Positions 20,860 through 29,849 are shown, numbered from the stretch's first letter. The stretch: DNA of 64,000 nucleotides from SAR202 cluster bacterium (GCA_009392005.1 VFHL01000002.1:62001-126000); one strand, 5' to 3'. Program-made: numbers and translations. Notes: generated by a model not told the origin, from the letters alone.

Positions 20860-21999
20860 ATGAAAATAGGCATTGTTTCTCCATACGATTTCGCGTATCC
20901 AGGTGGCGTAGCTAATCATATTTCCAGGCTAGATGAACACATCCGCTCGCAAGGGCACGACGTTCAGATCCTAACTCCTTCGTCAGCCCCATCTGAAGCT
21001 CTAGGCCGACCCAACGTAACCATCATCGGCCGCCCCATACCAATCCCAACTAGTGGATCAATGGCGCGAATCGCTCTATCTCCGAGACTTTTCCTCAAAG
21101 TCAGAAGGGTTCTCGAAAACGAGAACTTTGATCTTCTGCACATACATGAACCCCTAATGCCAGGATTGCCACTAACGGTCCTTAGGCTAGCAAAGTGCCC
21201 AACTATAGGAACTTTCCATGCTTTCGCTAATAAGAAACGTGCCTACAGGTACTCGAAGTTTCTGCTTAATCGATGGACTGCGCGCTTAGACGCACGAATT
21301 GCCGTATCACCACCTGCGAAGCAGTTTGTAAGTTCTTATTTCCCTGGCCAATACGAAATAATCCCTAACGGGATTGATGTACATCATTTCTCCAAAACTG
21401 TTAGCCCCATATCCAAATACCAAGATGGGAAACTGAACATTTTGTTTGTGGGACGCATGGAAAAACGTAAAGGACTTCGCTATCTATTGAGGGCCTATTC
21501 TCACCTGAAATGGTCTTTCCCTGATTGTCGACTCATTGTCGTTGGGCCAGGTGAATTAGATGAGGAGAGTGCCCGATTGATCGCTGAGCGGGGATTGGAT
21601 GATGTATGTCTTGAAGGCATGGTCCCATATGATGAATTACCAACGTACTTCCAGACAGCCGACATATTTTGCAGCCCTGCAACAGGAGAAGAAAGCTTCG
21701 GCATTGTACTACTCGAAGCGATGGCAGCTGGAACGCCAATCGTCGCATCCAATATACCCGGCTATGCTAGTGTTGTTGATGACGGGATTCAAGGTCACCT
21801 GATCAATCCTAAAAATGAGGAAGACTTTGCAAGCATTCTCCACAACTTATTACTTGATCAGGAAAAGCGCCATGAATTGGGTGAAAATGGGCGGAAAAAA
21901 GCACGTGATTTTGACTGGAATATTGTAGCAAACAGAGTTTTGGATTTTTATAACACAGTAGTACCGGAAACCAAACAGAAAATAACGCAGCCTCTATAA
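20860..21999 (+). CDS. pimA: GT4 glycosyltransferase, PimA-like mannosyltransferase
   Basis: This 379-residue GT-B glycosyltransferase closely follows mycobacterial PimA at its N-terminus (MKIGIVSPYDFAYPGGVANH). The GT4 signature is clear: PNGIDVHHF, FVGRMEKRKGLRYLL and the E-x7-E motif EESFGIVLLE. PimA adds the first mannose from GDP-mannose to phosphatidylinositol on the inner membrane face. The neighbours (ino1, acyltransferase, CDP-alcohol phosphatidyltransferase) match the mycobacterial PIM gene set. The gene starts one base after the PHP stop. Donor and acceptor are inferred from context; the symbol is by resemblance. Confidence 0.78.
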   Translation: MKIGIVSPYDFAYPGGVANHISRLDEHIRSQGHDVQILTPSSAPSEALGRPNVTIIGRPIPIPTSGSMARIALSPRLFLKVRRVLENENFDLLHIHEPLMPGLPLTVLRLAKCPTIGTFHAFANKKRAYRYSKFLLNRWTARLDARIAVSPPAKQFVSSYFPGQYEIIPNGIDVHHFSKTVSPISKYQDGKLNILFVGRMEKRKGLRYLLRAYSHLKWSFPDCRLIVVGPGELDEESARLIAERGLDDVCLEGMVPYDELPTYFQTADIFCSPATGEESFGIVLLEAMAAGTPIVASNIPGYASVVDDGIQGHLINPKNEEDFASILHNLLLDQEKRHELGENGRKKARDFDWNIVANRVLDFYNTVVPETKQKITQPL

Positions 22000-22091
22000 G
22001 CCATAATTTTAGATACTTTGAATCATAAAGATTTCTCTTGAATGCGCCCTCTTAAAAGCGGTCCTAAGAACCTCGATATCACTCAGGAACA

Positions 22092-22733
22092 ATGAATTTG
22101 AAGTCTAACCAGAAAATCGGCAACGATTCAAAAATAGAACTAATGCTTAAGACGATCGCTCGTCCCTTTATAGATGCATTAACTGGCTTATTAATGCGTA
22201 CTCCAATCACACCAAATATGATAACAATATTCGGACTTGTGATTACACTCATTGCGTCTTATTTTGTGCTCCAAGAAAAACTGCTGATTGCAGGTATAGT
22301 CTTTATTGCAGGAAGTGGCCTAGATGGTCTAGATGGTGCGCTAGCCCGCAAAACCAATCGCCAATCTAAATTCGGTGCCTTCCTTGATTCAAATGTGGAC
22401 CGCGTACAAGAAGGTGCAATTTTCATGAGCTTGGCCCTCTACTATTTTAATCACGACAATATAAGCGGCGTAGCTTTAAGCTTTCTAGCAATGATTAACT
22501 CCTACCTAGTAAGCTACGCTAGAGCCCGTGCCGAAGGGTTAGGTTTCAAAGGAACATCAGGATTTATGACTCGGCCAATAAGAGTCGTCATTTTAGGAAC
22601 ATCCTTGATTTTAACGTGGGTCATACCGGCCCTCTTGATCATATCAATTTCGGGGTTTATAACTGCACTGCAACGAGGGCGGTCCGTATGGCGAGAAGGT
22701 ACAATACTTTCCAATACTGACTCGTCAAGATAA
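22092..22733 (+). CDS. pgsA: CDP-alcohol phosphatidyltransferase, probable phosphatidylinositol phosphate synthase
   Basis: This 213-residue integral membrane enzyme carries the complete CDP-OH-P signature D-x2-DG-x2-AR-x8-G-x3-D-x3-D (DGLDGALAR, then GAFLDSNVD) and about six membrane spans. Such enzymes join CDP-diacylglycerol to an alcohol. With inositol-3-phosphate synthase in the same cluster, the product is probably phosphatidylinositol phosphate rather than phosphatidylglycerol phosphate. A 92-base spacer follows the mannosyltransferase gene, and it ends the cluster. Confidence 0.85.
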   Translation: MNLKSNQKIGNDSKIELMLKTIARPFIDALTGLLMRTPITPNMITIFGLVITLIASYFVLQEKLLIAGIVFIAGSGLDGLDGALARKTNRQSKFGAFLDSNVDRVQEGAIFMSLALYYFNHDNISGVALSFLAMINSYLVSYARARAEGLGFKGTSGFMTRPIRVVILGTSLILTWVIPALLIISISGFITALQRGRSVWREGTILSNTDSSR

Positions 22734-22754
22734 TAGAACAAAAGCAATTGGCGT

Positions 22755-22784
22755 TTGACCCGAATCATCATTAAGCAATAGACT
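22755..22784 (+). promoter_or_regulatory. Promoter of ffh, positioned for a leaderless mRNA
   Basis: TTGACC (22755-22760), an 18-bp spacer and TAGACT (22779-22784). The ATG at 22790 is 5 bases after the -10, and there is no Shine-Dalgarno. Confidence 0.5.
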
Positions 22785-22789
22785 TAATT

Positions 22790-24127
22790 ATGTTTGAAAA
22801 TATATCTGAAAAACTAAATGCCACCTTCAAAAAGCTATCGGGTAGGGGGCGCCTTACAGAGCAGCATCTAGATGAAGGACTGAAAGAAGTTCGAAGGGCA
22901 TTACTTGAAGCAGATGTCCATTTCTCAGTAGTACGTGACTTCCTCGAAAATGTTCGTAGTCGCTCTTTGAACACAGAAGTTCTTCAAAGCCTTAGCCCCA
23001 CTCAACAAATAATCAAAATAGTTGACGAAGAGTTAACACAGATTCTTGGTGGTGATACCAAAGCTCTGGCCGTGGCATCCACTCAGGCAAATCACACTAA
23101 CGTAATCATGATCATAGGATTGCAAGGGGCAGGTAAAACTACTACTGCAGCTAAGTTAGCTCTTCACCTTAAAAAGCAGAATCTGCAAACCATGTTAGCG
23201 GCAGTAGATCTACAACGCCCAGCGGCCATTGAACAGTTAGTAACATTGGGAAATGAGATCCAAATCCCTGTTTACAAAGAAGGTGTGAAATCCACGCCTT
23301 TAATTACAGCAAAAAATGCATTAAACCATGCCCGAGACAATGACGTCGATTGTTTAATAATTGACACGGCAGGCCGTCTCACAATTGATGAGGCCCTCAT
23401 GGATGAACTTCTTGAGATTCAAAAGGAAGCGAACCCAATTGAAATCCTTCTGGTCATTGATGCAATGACGGGGCAAGACTCATTACGGACAGCAGAAGAA
23501 TTCAACGCAATCGTACCCGTTACTGGTCTGATTCTTTCAAAAATGGATGGGGATGCTCGTGGTGGTGCAGCGCTGTCAATCACGTCAATCACAAACATAC
23601 CTATAAAATTCATGGGAGTCGGGGAAAAACTTGATGGCCTAGAACAATATCACCCTGAACGTCTCGCTTCACGAATACTTGGTATGGGCGATGTTCTCAC
23701 CTTAATTGAAAAAGCAGAAGAAACAATCGACGAAAATAAGGCAGCAGAGCTACAAAAGAAAATGCAGCGCGCCGAATTCAACCTTGAAGATTTCCTTGAA
23801 CAAATGCAACAGATGAAGAAAATGGGCCCCCTATCACAAATTGTTGATATGGTCCCTGGCCTATCAAATCTATCAAAACAAATGCCGCAAGAAGCGTTCG
23901 ACGAAAATCAGTTAAATAAAACAGAAGCCATAATCCAAGGAATGACGCCAACAGAACGACAGAAACCTGACATTATTGGTGGCAGCCGGCGGAAACGTAT
24001 CGCGAACGGTAGTGGTGTGTCTCCTTCTGACGTAAACGCGTTAATCAACCAATTCAAAAAGAGTCAAAAGTTAATGAAGCAATTAGCATCAGGAAAAAGG
24101 GTTGATCCTAAAACCCTTTTTAGATAA
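22790..24127 (+). CDS. ffh: Signal recognition particle protein Ffh
   Basis: Ffh binds SRP RNA and signal sequences and delivers ribosomes to FtsY at the membrane. The 445 residues comprise the N domain (1-95), the GTPase G domain (GLQGAGKTTTAAKLA, DLQRPAAIEQL, DTAGRL, SKMDGDARGGAALS) and a methionine-rich M domain from about 325 (LEQMQQMKKMGPLSQIVDMVPG, then a basic GGSRRKRIANGSG RNA-binding stretch). The partner rpsP-rimM genes, often next to ffh, lie 3.7 kb away on the other strand. Confidence 0.96.
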   Translation: MFENISEKLNATFKKLSGRGRLTEQHLDEGLKEVRRALLEADVHFSVVRDFLENVRSRSLNTEVLQSLSPTQQIIKIVDEELTQILGGDTKALAVASTQANHTNVIMIIGLQGAGKTTTAAKLALHLKKQNLQTMLAAVDLQRPAAIEQLVTLGNEIQIPVYKEGVKSTPLITAKNALNHARDNDVDCLIIDTAGRLTIDEALMDELLEIQKEANPIEILLVIDAMTGQDSLRTAEEFNAIVPVTGLILSKMDGDARGGAALSITSITNIPIKFMGVGEKLDGLEQYHPERLASRILGMGDVLTLIEKAEETIDENKAAELQKKMQRAEFNLEDFLEQMQQMKKMGPLSQIVDMVPGLSNLSKQMPQEAFDENQLNKTEAIIQGMTPTERQKPDIIGGSRRKRIANGSGVSPSDVNALINQFKKSQKLMKQLASGKRVDPKTLFR

Positions 24128-24190
24128 ACAATCGACCAAGTGTTTGAAGAAGATTTAACTACACAGACCATTCATTACCAAAAAGTTATG

Positions 24191-24219
24191 TTGTTACGAT
24201 AGAAACGTCTTGGTAGAAT
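24191..24219 (+). promoter_or_regulatory. tRNA-Gln promoter
   Basis: TTGTTA (24191-24196), a 17-bp spacer and TAGAAT (24214-24219), which places the start about 6 bases before the tRNA. It is close in form to the promoter at 704-732. Confidence 0.6.
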
Positions 24220-24230
24220 GGTTGTTGCAC

Positions 24231-24304
24231 TGCGGAATCGTCTAATGGTAGGACACGCGGCTCTGGACCGCGGAGTCTAGGTTCGAATCCTAGTTCCGCA
24301 GCCA
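24231..24304 (+). tRNA. tRNA-Gln (anticodon CTG)
   Basis: A full cloverleaf can be folded by hand. Acceptor TGCGGAA pairs with TTCCGCA (24294-24300). The D-arm contains TAATGGTAGGA. The anticodon stem GCGG/CCGC holds loop CTCTGGA with anticodon CTG, and the T-arm is CTAGG TTCGAAT CCTAG. The discriminator is G, and CCA (24302-24304) is genomically encoded. Confidence 0.95.
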
Positions 24305-24367
24305 GAATACTTAGCTTAATTAATTAAATAAGAAGGCAATAAGAATTAGCCAGAGGGGAGACAGATC

Positions 24368-25381
24368 TTGAAAGCAGTCGTTTTTGAAGAATATGGAGGG
24401 TATGACGTCCTTCAATACAAGGAAATTCCGGATCCTGTTGCAGGGGCAAACGATGTCCTCGTTGAAGTTAAAGCTACAGCTGTGAATTACAATGACATAT
24501 GGGGCCGACGTGGTGCGCCAATGCAAGTGGAATTGCCTCATATTTCTGGCAGCGATGCTGCCGGCGTAATTAAAGAAATAGGATCTGAAGTGGATTCAGT
24601 CAAAGTTGGAGACGAGGTAGTTGTTCATTGTGGCCAACCAGCTTGGTTTAACAAGGAAGGACAAGAGTGCAATATCTGGGGTTATGATTGGCCCGCACTC
24701 GAGGGAGCACATAGTCAGATCGTCCGAGTACCAGCTGAAAATGTAGTGCCAAAGCCGACAAATGTTACATTTGAAGAAGCTGCGTCATTACCACTAGTAC
24801 TCGTAACTGCTTGGCGAAAATTAGTTCATAAAACAGGCATAAAACCGGGCGACCACGTTCTTATATGGGGTGCTGCAGGTGGACTAGGCGTCTTCGCTAT
24901 ACAAATTTGCAAGCTCTTCAATGCTCATGCTATCGCAGTCGCGTCAAGCGATGAGAAGCTTGAACTCTGCAAATCACTTGGGGCAGAGTACACCATCAAT
25001 CGACGCACCCAAGATGTCTCGCAAGAGGTCAGAAACATTGTCGGCAGAAAAGGCGTAGAAATCGTATTTGAGCATCCGGGTCAAGCAACAGCTGGCTTAA
25101 GCTTGCGATTAGCGGGGTGGGGAGGCAAGGTTGTAACTAGCGGCGCTACTTCTGGTTATGACGCGTCCATAGATTTACGGCACATATTTTTCCGCCAGGT
25201 CCAATTTATAGGTTCAACCTTAGGAACTGTCGGACATTTACAAGAAGCACTAGACATGGTCCAAGAAGGACACATCAAACCAGTCGTCCACGGAGTCTTC
25301 CCATTCTCAGAATCTGGAGAGGCGCAACGGATCGTTGAAGAAGATGAAGCGAATGGCAAGGTCGTACTCATTCCTGACTAG
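24368..25381 (+). CDS. Medium-chain dehydrogenase/reductase (zinc-independent type)
   Basis: This 337-residue oxidoreductase has a GroES-like N-domain (HISGSDAAGVIKEIGSEVDSVKVGDEVVVH) and a Rossmann domain (LIWGAAGGLGVFAIQICKLF). The sequence WGAAGGLG and the stretch ECNIWGYDWPALEGAHSQ recall the crotonyl-CoA reductase/quinone oxidoreductase branch, whose members reduce enoyl substrates with NADPH. The structural-zinc cysteine cluster is absent. The start is TTG with AGAGGGGAG upstream. It is a single gene ending in a strong terminator. The substrate is unknown. Confidence 0.82.
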   Translation: MKAVVFEEYGGYDVLQYKEIPDPVAGANDVLVEVKATAVNYNDIWGRRGAPMQVELPHISGSDAAGVIKEIGSEVDSVKVGDEVVVHCGQPAWFNKEGQECNIWGYDWPALEGAHSQIVRVPAENVVPKPTNVTFEEAASLPLVLVTAWRKLVHKTGIKPGDHVLIWGAAGGLGVFAIQICKLFNAHAIAVASSDEKLELCKSLGAEYTINRRTQDVSQEVRNIVGRKGVEIVFEHPGQATAGLSLRLAGWGGKVVTSGATSGYDASIDLRHIFFRQVQFIGSTLGTVGHLQEALDMVQEGHIKPVVHGVFPFSESGEAQRIVEEDEANGKVVLIPD

Positions 25382-25448
25382 TTAGCAAAGAGCATAGTTT
25401 CACTCATTGAAGTACTTCTATTCAATCGGACAATTACAAGAGCAGATT

Positions 25449-25497
25449 AAGAGCTCTAATCGGTTTATCAAGACCGCGATTAGAGCTCTTGTTTTTT
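25449..25497 (+). terminator. Strong intrinsic terminator
   Basis: AAGAGCTCTAATCG (25449-25462) pairs perfectly over 14 bp with 25477-25490, followed by GTTTTTT (25491-25497). It is the clearest terminator in the window and closes the oxidoreductase gene. Confidence 0.92.
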
Positions 25498-25576
25498 CGT
25501 AAACCTAAACTCTAATTTTGATGTTCCATCTATATTAGAATATACAGATCAAAATCGCTTCTCGTGGTAAAGTTTC

Positions 25577-25605
25577 TTGACAATTTTTATTCGAACCAAT
25601 AGCCT
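25577..25605 (+). promoter_or_regulatory. Possible promoter for the yihY-like gene
   Basis: A consensus TTGACA (25577-25582), a 17-bp spacer and a weak TAGCCT (25600-25605). The ATG at 25665 has no clear Shine-Dalgarno. Confidence 0.4.
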
Positions 25606-25664
25606 AAGTAGGATTTGTACCTGAATTTATCGCTATTGAACTATTATTTATTGAATCCAAAGAA

Positions 25665-26567
25665 ATGCTCGGACCAACAGCTCTCGCAAAATTAAATCCT
25701 AAGAATCCTGTGTTTGACATCGCTCGACAAGTCGGCCACGGCTTCTTTGGCATGAATTGCGCCCAATTGGCCGCAGCAATCTCCTATTACAGTCTGTTTT
25801 CCCTCTTTCCGCTAACACTCGCGTTAATATCCGTTTTTGGTTATATAATGCGATCGGATAACGTGGAGGCTTTTATCATTCAACAGATTGTTCAATTCCT
25901 ACCAGTCTCACAAGAACTTGTGGTTAACACGATTGAAAGCCTGATCCAAACAAGAAATACCGCTGGGGTACTAGCAACAATAGGATTGTTCTGGACTTCT
26001 ATGGCAGTGTTTTCAACTATTCGTAAGGCAATCAATGCGGCTTGGGGTATACATCAACCCCGCCCATTTCTTCATGATCGCTTCATTGACTTATTACTGA
26101 TGGCGGGAGCCGGCCTTCTATTCCTTTCATCAATTGCAGCAACTGCTTTTTTGAGCGTCGCGCATGATTTAAGCATTTTGTTCTACGGCCCAACAGTTAC
26201 AAACGGGTTGTTCCCTTGGGAACTGTTAGCGCGCATCGTATCTCCATTATTAGCATTTCTGACTTTTCTATTCATTTATCGTTTCATTCCAAATACGAGA
26301 GTCAGCTTTCAAGATGTATGGGTCGGCGCAATGATTGCGACAATTGGCTTGGAAATCGCGAAAACAGTCTTCGTAAATTACGCCCAAAATCTATCAAACC
26401 TAAACTTGGTTTATGGATCTTTCAGTGCAATCGTCGCTCTACTTTTATGGTCTTATATCTCAGCATTAATACTGCTTATCGGTGCTAGCATTTCTTCGAT
26501 CTGTCACCGTGCCTGGGGGCCAGGGGTCTCCCCTGACGCGGATGCGTTGTACTATTTGCGCCAATAA
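25665..26567 (+). CDS. YihY/BrkB-family inner membrane protein
   Basis: This 300-residue membrane protein of the YihY/UPF0761 family has about six spans. Family marks are QLAAAISYYSLFSLFPLTLALISVFG-type sequence at residues 38-60, TSMAVFSTIRKAINAAWGI and the late VYGSFSAIVALLLWSYISALILLIGA-type helix. Despite the old name ribonuclease BN, the family is membrane-embedded and its role (lipid or anion transport has been proposed) is not settled. It is separated from its neighbours by a terminator upstream and 50 bases downstream. Confidence 0.85.
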   Translation: MLGPTALAKLNPKNPVFDIARQVGHGFFGMNCAQLAAAISYYSLFSLFPLTLALISVFGYIMRSDNVEAFIIQQIVQFLPVSQELVVNTIESLIQTRNTAGVLATIGLFWTSMAVFSTIRKAINAAWGIHQPRPFLHDRFIDLLLMAGAGLLFLSSIAATAFLSVAHDLSILFYGPTVTNGLFPWELLARIVSPLLAFLTFLFIYRFIPNTRVSFQDVWVGAMIATIGLEIAKTVFVNYAQNLSNLNLVYGSFSAIVALLLWSYISALILLIGASISSICHRAWGPGVSPDADALYYLRQ

Positions 26568-26617
26568 ACATAAAACCAACGGATCATATCGACTGCATCT
26601 TGTGAAAATTTCTGATC

Positions 26618-27784
26618 ATGTTCTTTCTAGGTAATGTCATTCTACAAAAATGGTTCCGTTCAGTTTTTACAACCGTTATCGCAATGCTTCTATCTATCTC
26701 TATGCCGGGGTGCCAAATTGGGCCAATTGAAGAACTATCTCCTCTTGGTCTAGAAACACCTGTTTCTGATAAAAACTCAAATCAAACCGCCACTAGTACA
26801 AAATCACTAGAATCATCTAGCACTGATCATTCATACGAGAAATCATATAATCTTCCACCAATTTCCCAAGTAGCAAATAATGTAGCACCTGCAGTTGTAT
26901 CTATAACAACTGAAAGAATGACACTGGACTTTTTTTTCAGAGAACAAGTGGTTCCTGGGGGGCAAGGATCAGGCGTAATCTTTGACCAAAAAGGGTTGAT
27001 TATTACCAATAATCATGTGATTGAGAATTCGACAAACGTCCAGGTTACGCTTTTAGACGGACGGGTATTTGAAGGAATCATCATTGGCTCCGACCCGCCT
27101 ACCGATCTTGCCGTTATCAAAATTGATGCCTCAAATGTCCCCATCGCAAGATTAGGAACAACTGCAAAAACTATTGTGGGGGACTGGGTAGTAGCAATCG
27201 GGAATGCCTTGGGAGATGGGATTAGCGTAACACAAGGGATTGTTAGCGCGATGGAGCGGGAAGCAACCGTTCCTGGAAGCTGCCAAATTGAAAACGTAAT
27301 TCAAACAGATGCTGCCATAAATCCAGGTAACAGTGGTGGCCCTTTATTGAACTTAGAGGGCGAGGTAATCGGTATAAATACCGCAATCGCTCGGAATGCA
27401 GAGGGGATTGGCTACGCGATCTCAATTGATGAAGCTTACCCGATCGTGAATCAGCTTGTCGAACGCGGACGGGTACTCGGAGAACCATGGATAGGAATTC
27501 GTGTAGGGGAAGTCTCAGCAGCAGTGGCTCAACAATTTCAATTAAACACAAATGAGGGCCTTATTGTAAGTCCTATCAAGGATTCGCCTGCTTGGAAGGC
27601 AGGAATCAAAATTGGCGACGTAATCACCTACGTCAACAATAAGAAAATCAAGACCTCGATTGATTTAGACGCCATGCTTTCATCAAGCAAAGTGAATCAA
27701 GAAATCAAAATAAAGACTGACCGTTTTGGAGAAATCCTTGAGTTTGAATTAAAGCTGGGAGAAAAGCCTCGACTCTGTGAATAA
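26618..27784 (+). CDS. Secreted HtrA/DegP-type serine protease with PDZ domain
   Basis: This 388-residue trypsin-like protease begins with an N-terminal signal segment ending in a lipobox-like MPGC (residue 33 region), so it is probably a lipoprotein on the outer face of the membrane. The linker at 40-85 is Ser/Thr-rich. Catalytic residues are His in ITNNHVI, Asp in DLAVIKID and Ser in NPGNSGGPLL. One PDZ domain follows (GEPWIGIRVGEVSAAVAQQF to the end). Such proteases degrade misfolded envelope proteins. The catalytic triad is intact. Confidence 0.92.
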   Translation: MFFLGNVILQKWFRSVFTTVIAMLLSISMPGCQIGPIEELSPLGLETPVSDKNSNQTATSTKSLESSSTDHSYEKSYNLPPISQVANNVAPAVVSITTERMTLDFFFREQVVPGGQGSGVIFDQKGLIITNNHVIENSTNVQVTLLDGRVFEGIIIGSDPPTDLAVIKIDASNVPIARLGTTAKTIVGDWVVAIGNALGDGISVTQGIVSAMEREATVPGSCQIENVIQTDAAINPGNSGGPLLNLEGEVIGINTAIARNAEGIGYAISIDEAYPIVNQLVERGRVLGEPWIGIRVGEVSAAVAQQFQLNTNEGLIVSPIKDSPAWKAGIKIGDVITYVNNKKIKTSIDLDAMLSSSKVNQEIKIKTDRFGEILEFELKLGEKPRLCE

Positions 27785-27803
27785 GCGTGCAGACTGGCGA
27801 ATT

Positions 27804-27827
27804 GTGCCACAAATCTTACTGTGGCAT
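27804..27827. terminator. Hairpin between convergent genes
   Basis: TGCCACA (27805-27811) and TGTGGCA (27820-27826) form a 7-bp stem between the htrA and yebC ends. No T-run follows on either strand, so a terminator role is uncertain. Confidence 0.3.
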
Positions 27828-27835
27828 ACCTAAAG

Positions 27836-28573
27836 CTACTCCTCTATATCTTGTGGGAAATCCCCATTCGTAAAAACCTGTTGCACGTCATCAATATCTT
27901 CCAGTTCTTCCAACAACCTCAAAGCTTGCTTAACAACTTTCTGTTCAACTGGAACAGTCGATTTTGGCAACATAGATGCTTCCGAGCTTGTAATGTTTAC
28001 ACCCTCTCCCTCAATAGCAAAACGTACTTGCTCTAGATCTTCAGGAGAAGTATATACTTCAATTATCCCATCTTCTTCTTTAAAATCTTCTGCTCCTGCA
28101 TCAATAATTTTCAAAGTTAGTGTTTCAGTATCAAAATTACTGTCATCAACAACAACCACGCCTTTTCGCTCAAAGTTCCAGATGACACTACCCGCTTCAG
28201 CTAGGCTTCCATTATTGTGAGTGAACAGCGTCCTGACCTCAGATACTGTACGATTCTTATTGTCGGTCAATGCTTGGATGAGAACTGCAGCTCCCCCTGG
28301 TGCATACCCTTCATAAGTAACCTCAATAAGACTTTCTCCTCCATCCCCACCAGTTCCTCGCTTTACAGCTCGTTCAATATTGTCATTCGGCATATTGTTG
28401 TCCTTGGCATTTTGCACTGCCATACGCAACCGAACATTAGATGTTAAATCACCCCCACCTTCCCTGGCCGAAGCTGATATTTCGCGAGAAAGCTTCGTGA
28501 AAATCTTCCCTTTTTTCGCATCAGCAGCCCCTTTTTTGCGCTTTATAGTTGACCAGTGAGAGTGTCCTGACAT
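27836..28573 (-). CDS. yebC: YebC/TACO1-family protein
   Basis: This 245-residue protein starts with the diagnostic MSGHSHWSTIKRKKGAADAKKGKIFTKL-type N-terminus and continues with NMPNDNIERAVKRGTG and YEGYAPGGAAVLIQALTDN. Members were named as transcriptional regulators. More recent work links them to relief of ribosome stalling, for example at proline stretches. It is the last gene of the minus-strand rpsP operon, 39 bases after rimM. In many genomes yebC instead precedes ruvC. Confidence 0.95.
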   Translation of the reverse strand: MSGHSHWSTIKRKKGAADAKKGKIFTKLSREISASAREGGGDLTSNVRLRMAVQNAKDNNMPNDNIERAVKRGTGGDGGESLIEVTYEGYAPGGAAVLIQALTDNKNRTVSEVRTLFTHNNGSLAEAGSVIWNFERKGVVVVDDSNFDTETLTLKIIDAGAEDFKEEDGIIEVYTSPEDLEQVRFAIEGEGVNITSSEASMLPKSTVPVEQKVVKQALRLLEELEDIDDVQQVFTNGDFPQDIEE

Positions 28574-28612
28574 TATTCTTCTCCCAACATTTCCTTGCCG
28601 CTTCGACTTATT

Positions 28613-29128
28613 TTAAACTAACCCCGGAAGCAATTGAATAATCATCGTGTTATTCTCAAGATCCACCTTTTCGACAACATGTTGCAAGTCCGGGACAAGA
28701 ATTTCACTATCATCTTTATGAACAACAAAAACATCATTGCTTCCCGTCGAAATTATTTCGGTAATAGTCCCAAGAAGATCCCCATCAGATGACAAAACAG
28801 TTAATCCCATTAATTCAAATTGGTAGTATTCACCTTCAGCAAGTGGGAAGACATCAGTTTCATATATCTCTATTAATTCACCTTTAATTCGTTCCGCATG
28901 ATTCCTATTATCAAAGCCAAAGAACTTAACCACCAGAACATTTTTTTGTTGACGAATAGATTCAACAACAACTGCAGATTCACCTATTAACAATTTACTA
29001 TTAATTGAAAAACGCTCAGGGAAGTCAGTTAACGAATACACCTTAACCTCACCATACACACCCCAAGGTGACAGAACGCGCCCTACAGAAACACGATCAT
29101 TGTTCTGAATATCCCCTTCAGTTGCCAA
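28613..29128 (-). CDS. rimM: Ribosome maturation factor RimM
   Basis: RimM helps assemble the head of the 30S subunit by binding protein S19. The 171 residues hold the RimM N-domain (VGRVLSPWGVYGEVKVYSLTD) and a C-terminal PRC-barrel (EYYQFELMGLTVLSSDGDLLG, then ILVPDLQHVVEKVDLENNT). It starts 11 bases after khpA. In most bacteria trmD follows rimM; here yebC takes that place. Confidence 0.93.
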   Translation of the reverse strand: MATEGDIQNNDRVSVGRVLSPWGVYGEVKVYSLTDFPERFSINSKLLIGESAVVVESIRQQKNVLVVKFFGFDNRNHAERIKGELIEIYETDVFPLAEGEYYQFELMGLTVLSSDGDLLGTITEIISTGSNDVFVVHKDDSEILVPDLQHVVEKVDLENNTMIIQLLPGLV

Positions 29129-29139
29129 AGGACAGAAAC

Positions 29140-29373
29140 CTAAACGATTTCCAAGACCGCTCGCGTACCTTGTTTTGCAGCAGCAACTCGTAGCAACGTC
29201 CGCATAGCCTGAGCGACACGTCCCTCACGCCCTATGACCTTACCTTTGTCATCTTCAGCAACAAACAATCTGAAAACAATTCGGCCATCTTCCACATCTT
29301 CTTCTTCTTCAACTCTAACTTCATCCGGACTATCAGCAATATTCTTAGCTATGAATTCAATCAATTCTTTCAT
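29140..29373 (-). CDS. khpA: KH-domain RNA-binding protein KhpA
   Basis: This 77-residue protein is a single KH domain with the GxxG loop in [20 protein letters not shown]. KhpA proteins bind RNA, often with KhpB, and affect cell division and envelope regulation in Firmicutes. Its start overlaps the rpsP stop by 4 bases, which indicates translational coupling. The order rpsP-khpA-rimM is widely conserved. Confidence 0.93.
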   Translation of the reverse strand: MKELIEFIAKNIADSPDEVRVEEEEDVEDGRIVFRLFVAEDDKGKVIGREGRVAQAMRTLLRVAAAKQGTRAVLEIV

Positions 29374-29627
29374 TCTGTTGCGGCTCCTTCAAGCACTCCC
29401 TGCTTCTTTAGAAGATGTCCAACCGTATCAGTAGGTTGTGCTCCCTTTCCTAACCAGTAACGAGCCTTCTCCTCATCAATTACAACGATCGCAGGATCAA
29501 CCGTAGGATCATAGTGACCAAGTCGATCAACAAAGGCTCCATCTCTTGGTGCTCGGGCATCCGCAACAACGACGCGATACTGGGCTTTATTCTTTTTCCC
29601 TGTCCGCGCTAACCTAATCTTTAACAT
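29370..29627 (-). CDS. rpsP: 30S ribosomal protein S16
   Basis: This 85-residue S16 begins [23 protein letters not shown] and keeps the family features DRLGHYDP and [16 protein letters not shown]. It is the first gene of the minus-strand operon rpsP-khpA-rimM-yebC. GGGAGGA lies just upstream of its ATG, and a good promoter lies 64-93 bases upstream. Confidence 0.96.
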   Translation of the reverse strand: MLKIRLARTGKKNKAQYRVVVADARAPRDGAFVDRLGHYDPTVDPAIVVIDEEKARYWLGKGAQPTDTVGHLLKKQGVLEGAATE

Positions 29628-29690
29628 TCATTCCTCCCACACTGCTCCCATAACATAAAAACCAACTCATAATCTTCATACTAGTTCCGA

Positions 29691-29720
29691 ATTGTAGCCA
29701 TGACTTCGTATTTTGGTCAA
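29691..29720 (-). promoter_or_regulatory. Promoter of the rpsP operon
   Basis: On the minus strand, TTGACC (29720-29715), an 18-bp spacer and TACAAT (29696-29691). Transcription would begin near 29684 and give a leader of about 56 bases. Confidence 0.65.
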
Positions 29721-29849
29721 CAACATTGACGATTCTCTGCTTATAACATACTCAACATGCAATAGTCCATAATCTGACGAAACATAAATTGCTCTCGATA
29801 TTGACGTTCATAAATTGCAATCTTCAGCCTAATTATAATATCGATCCAC

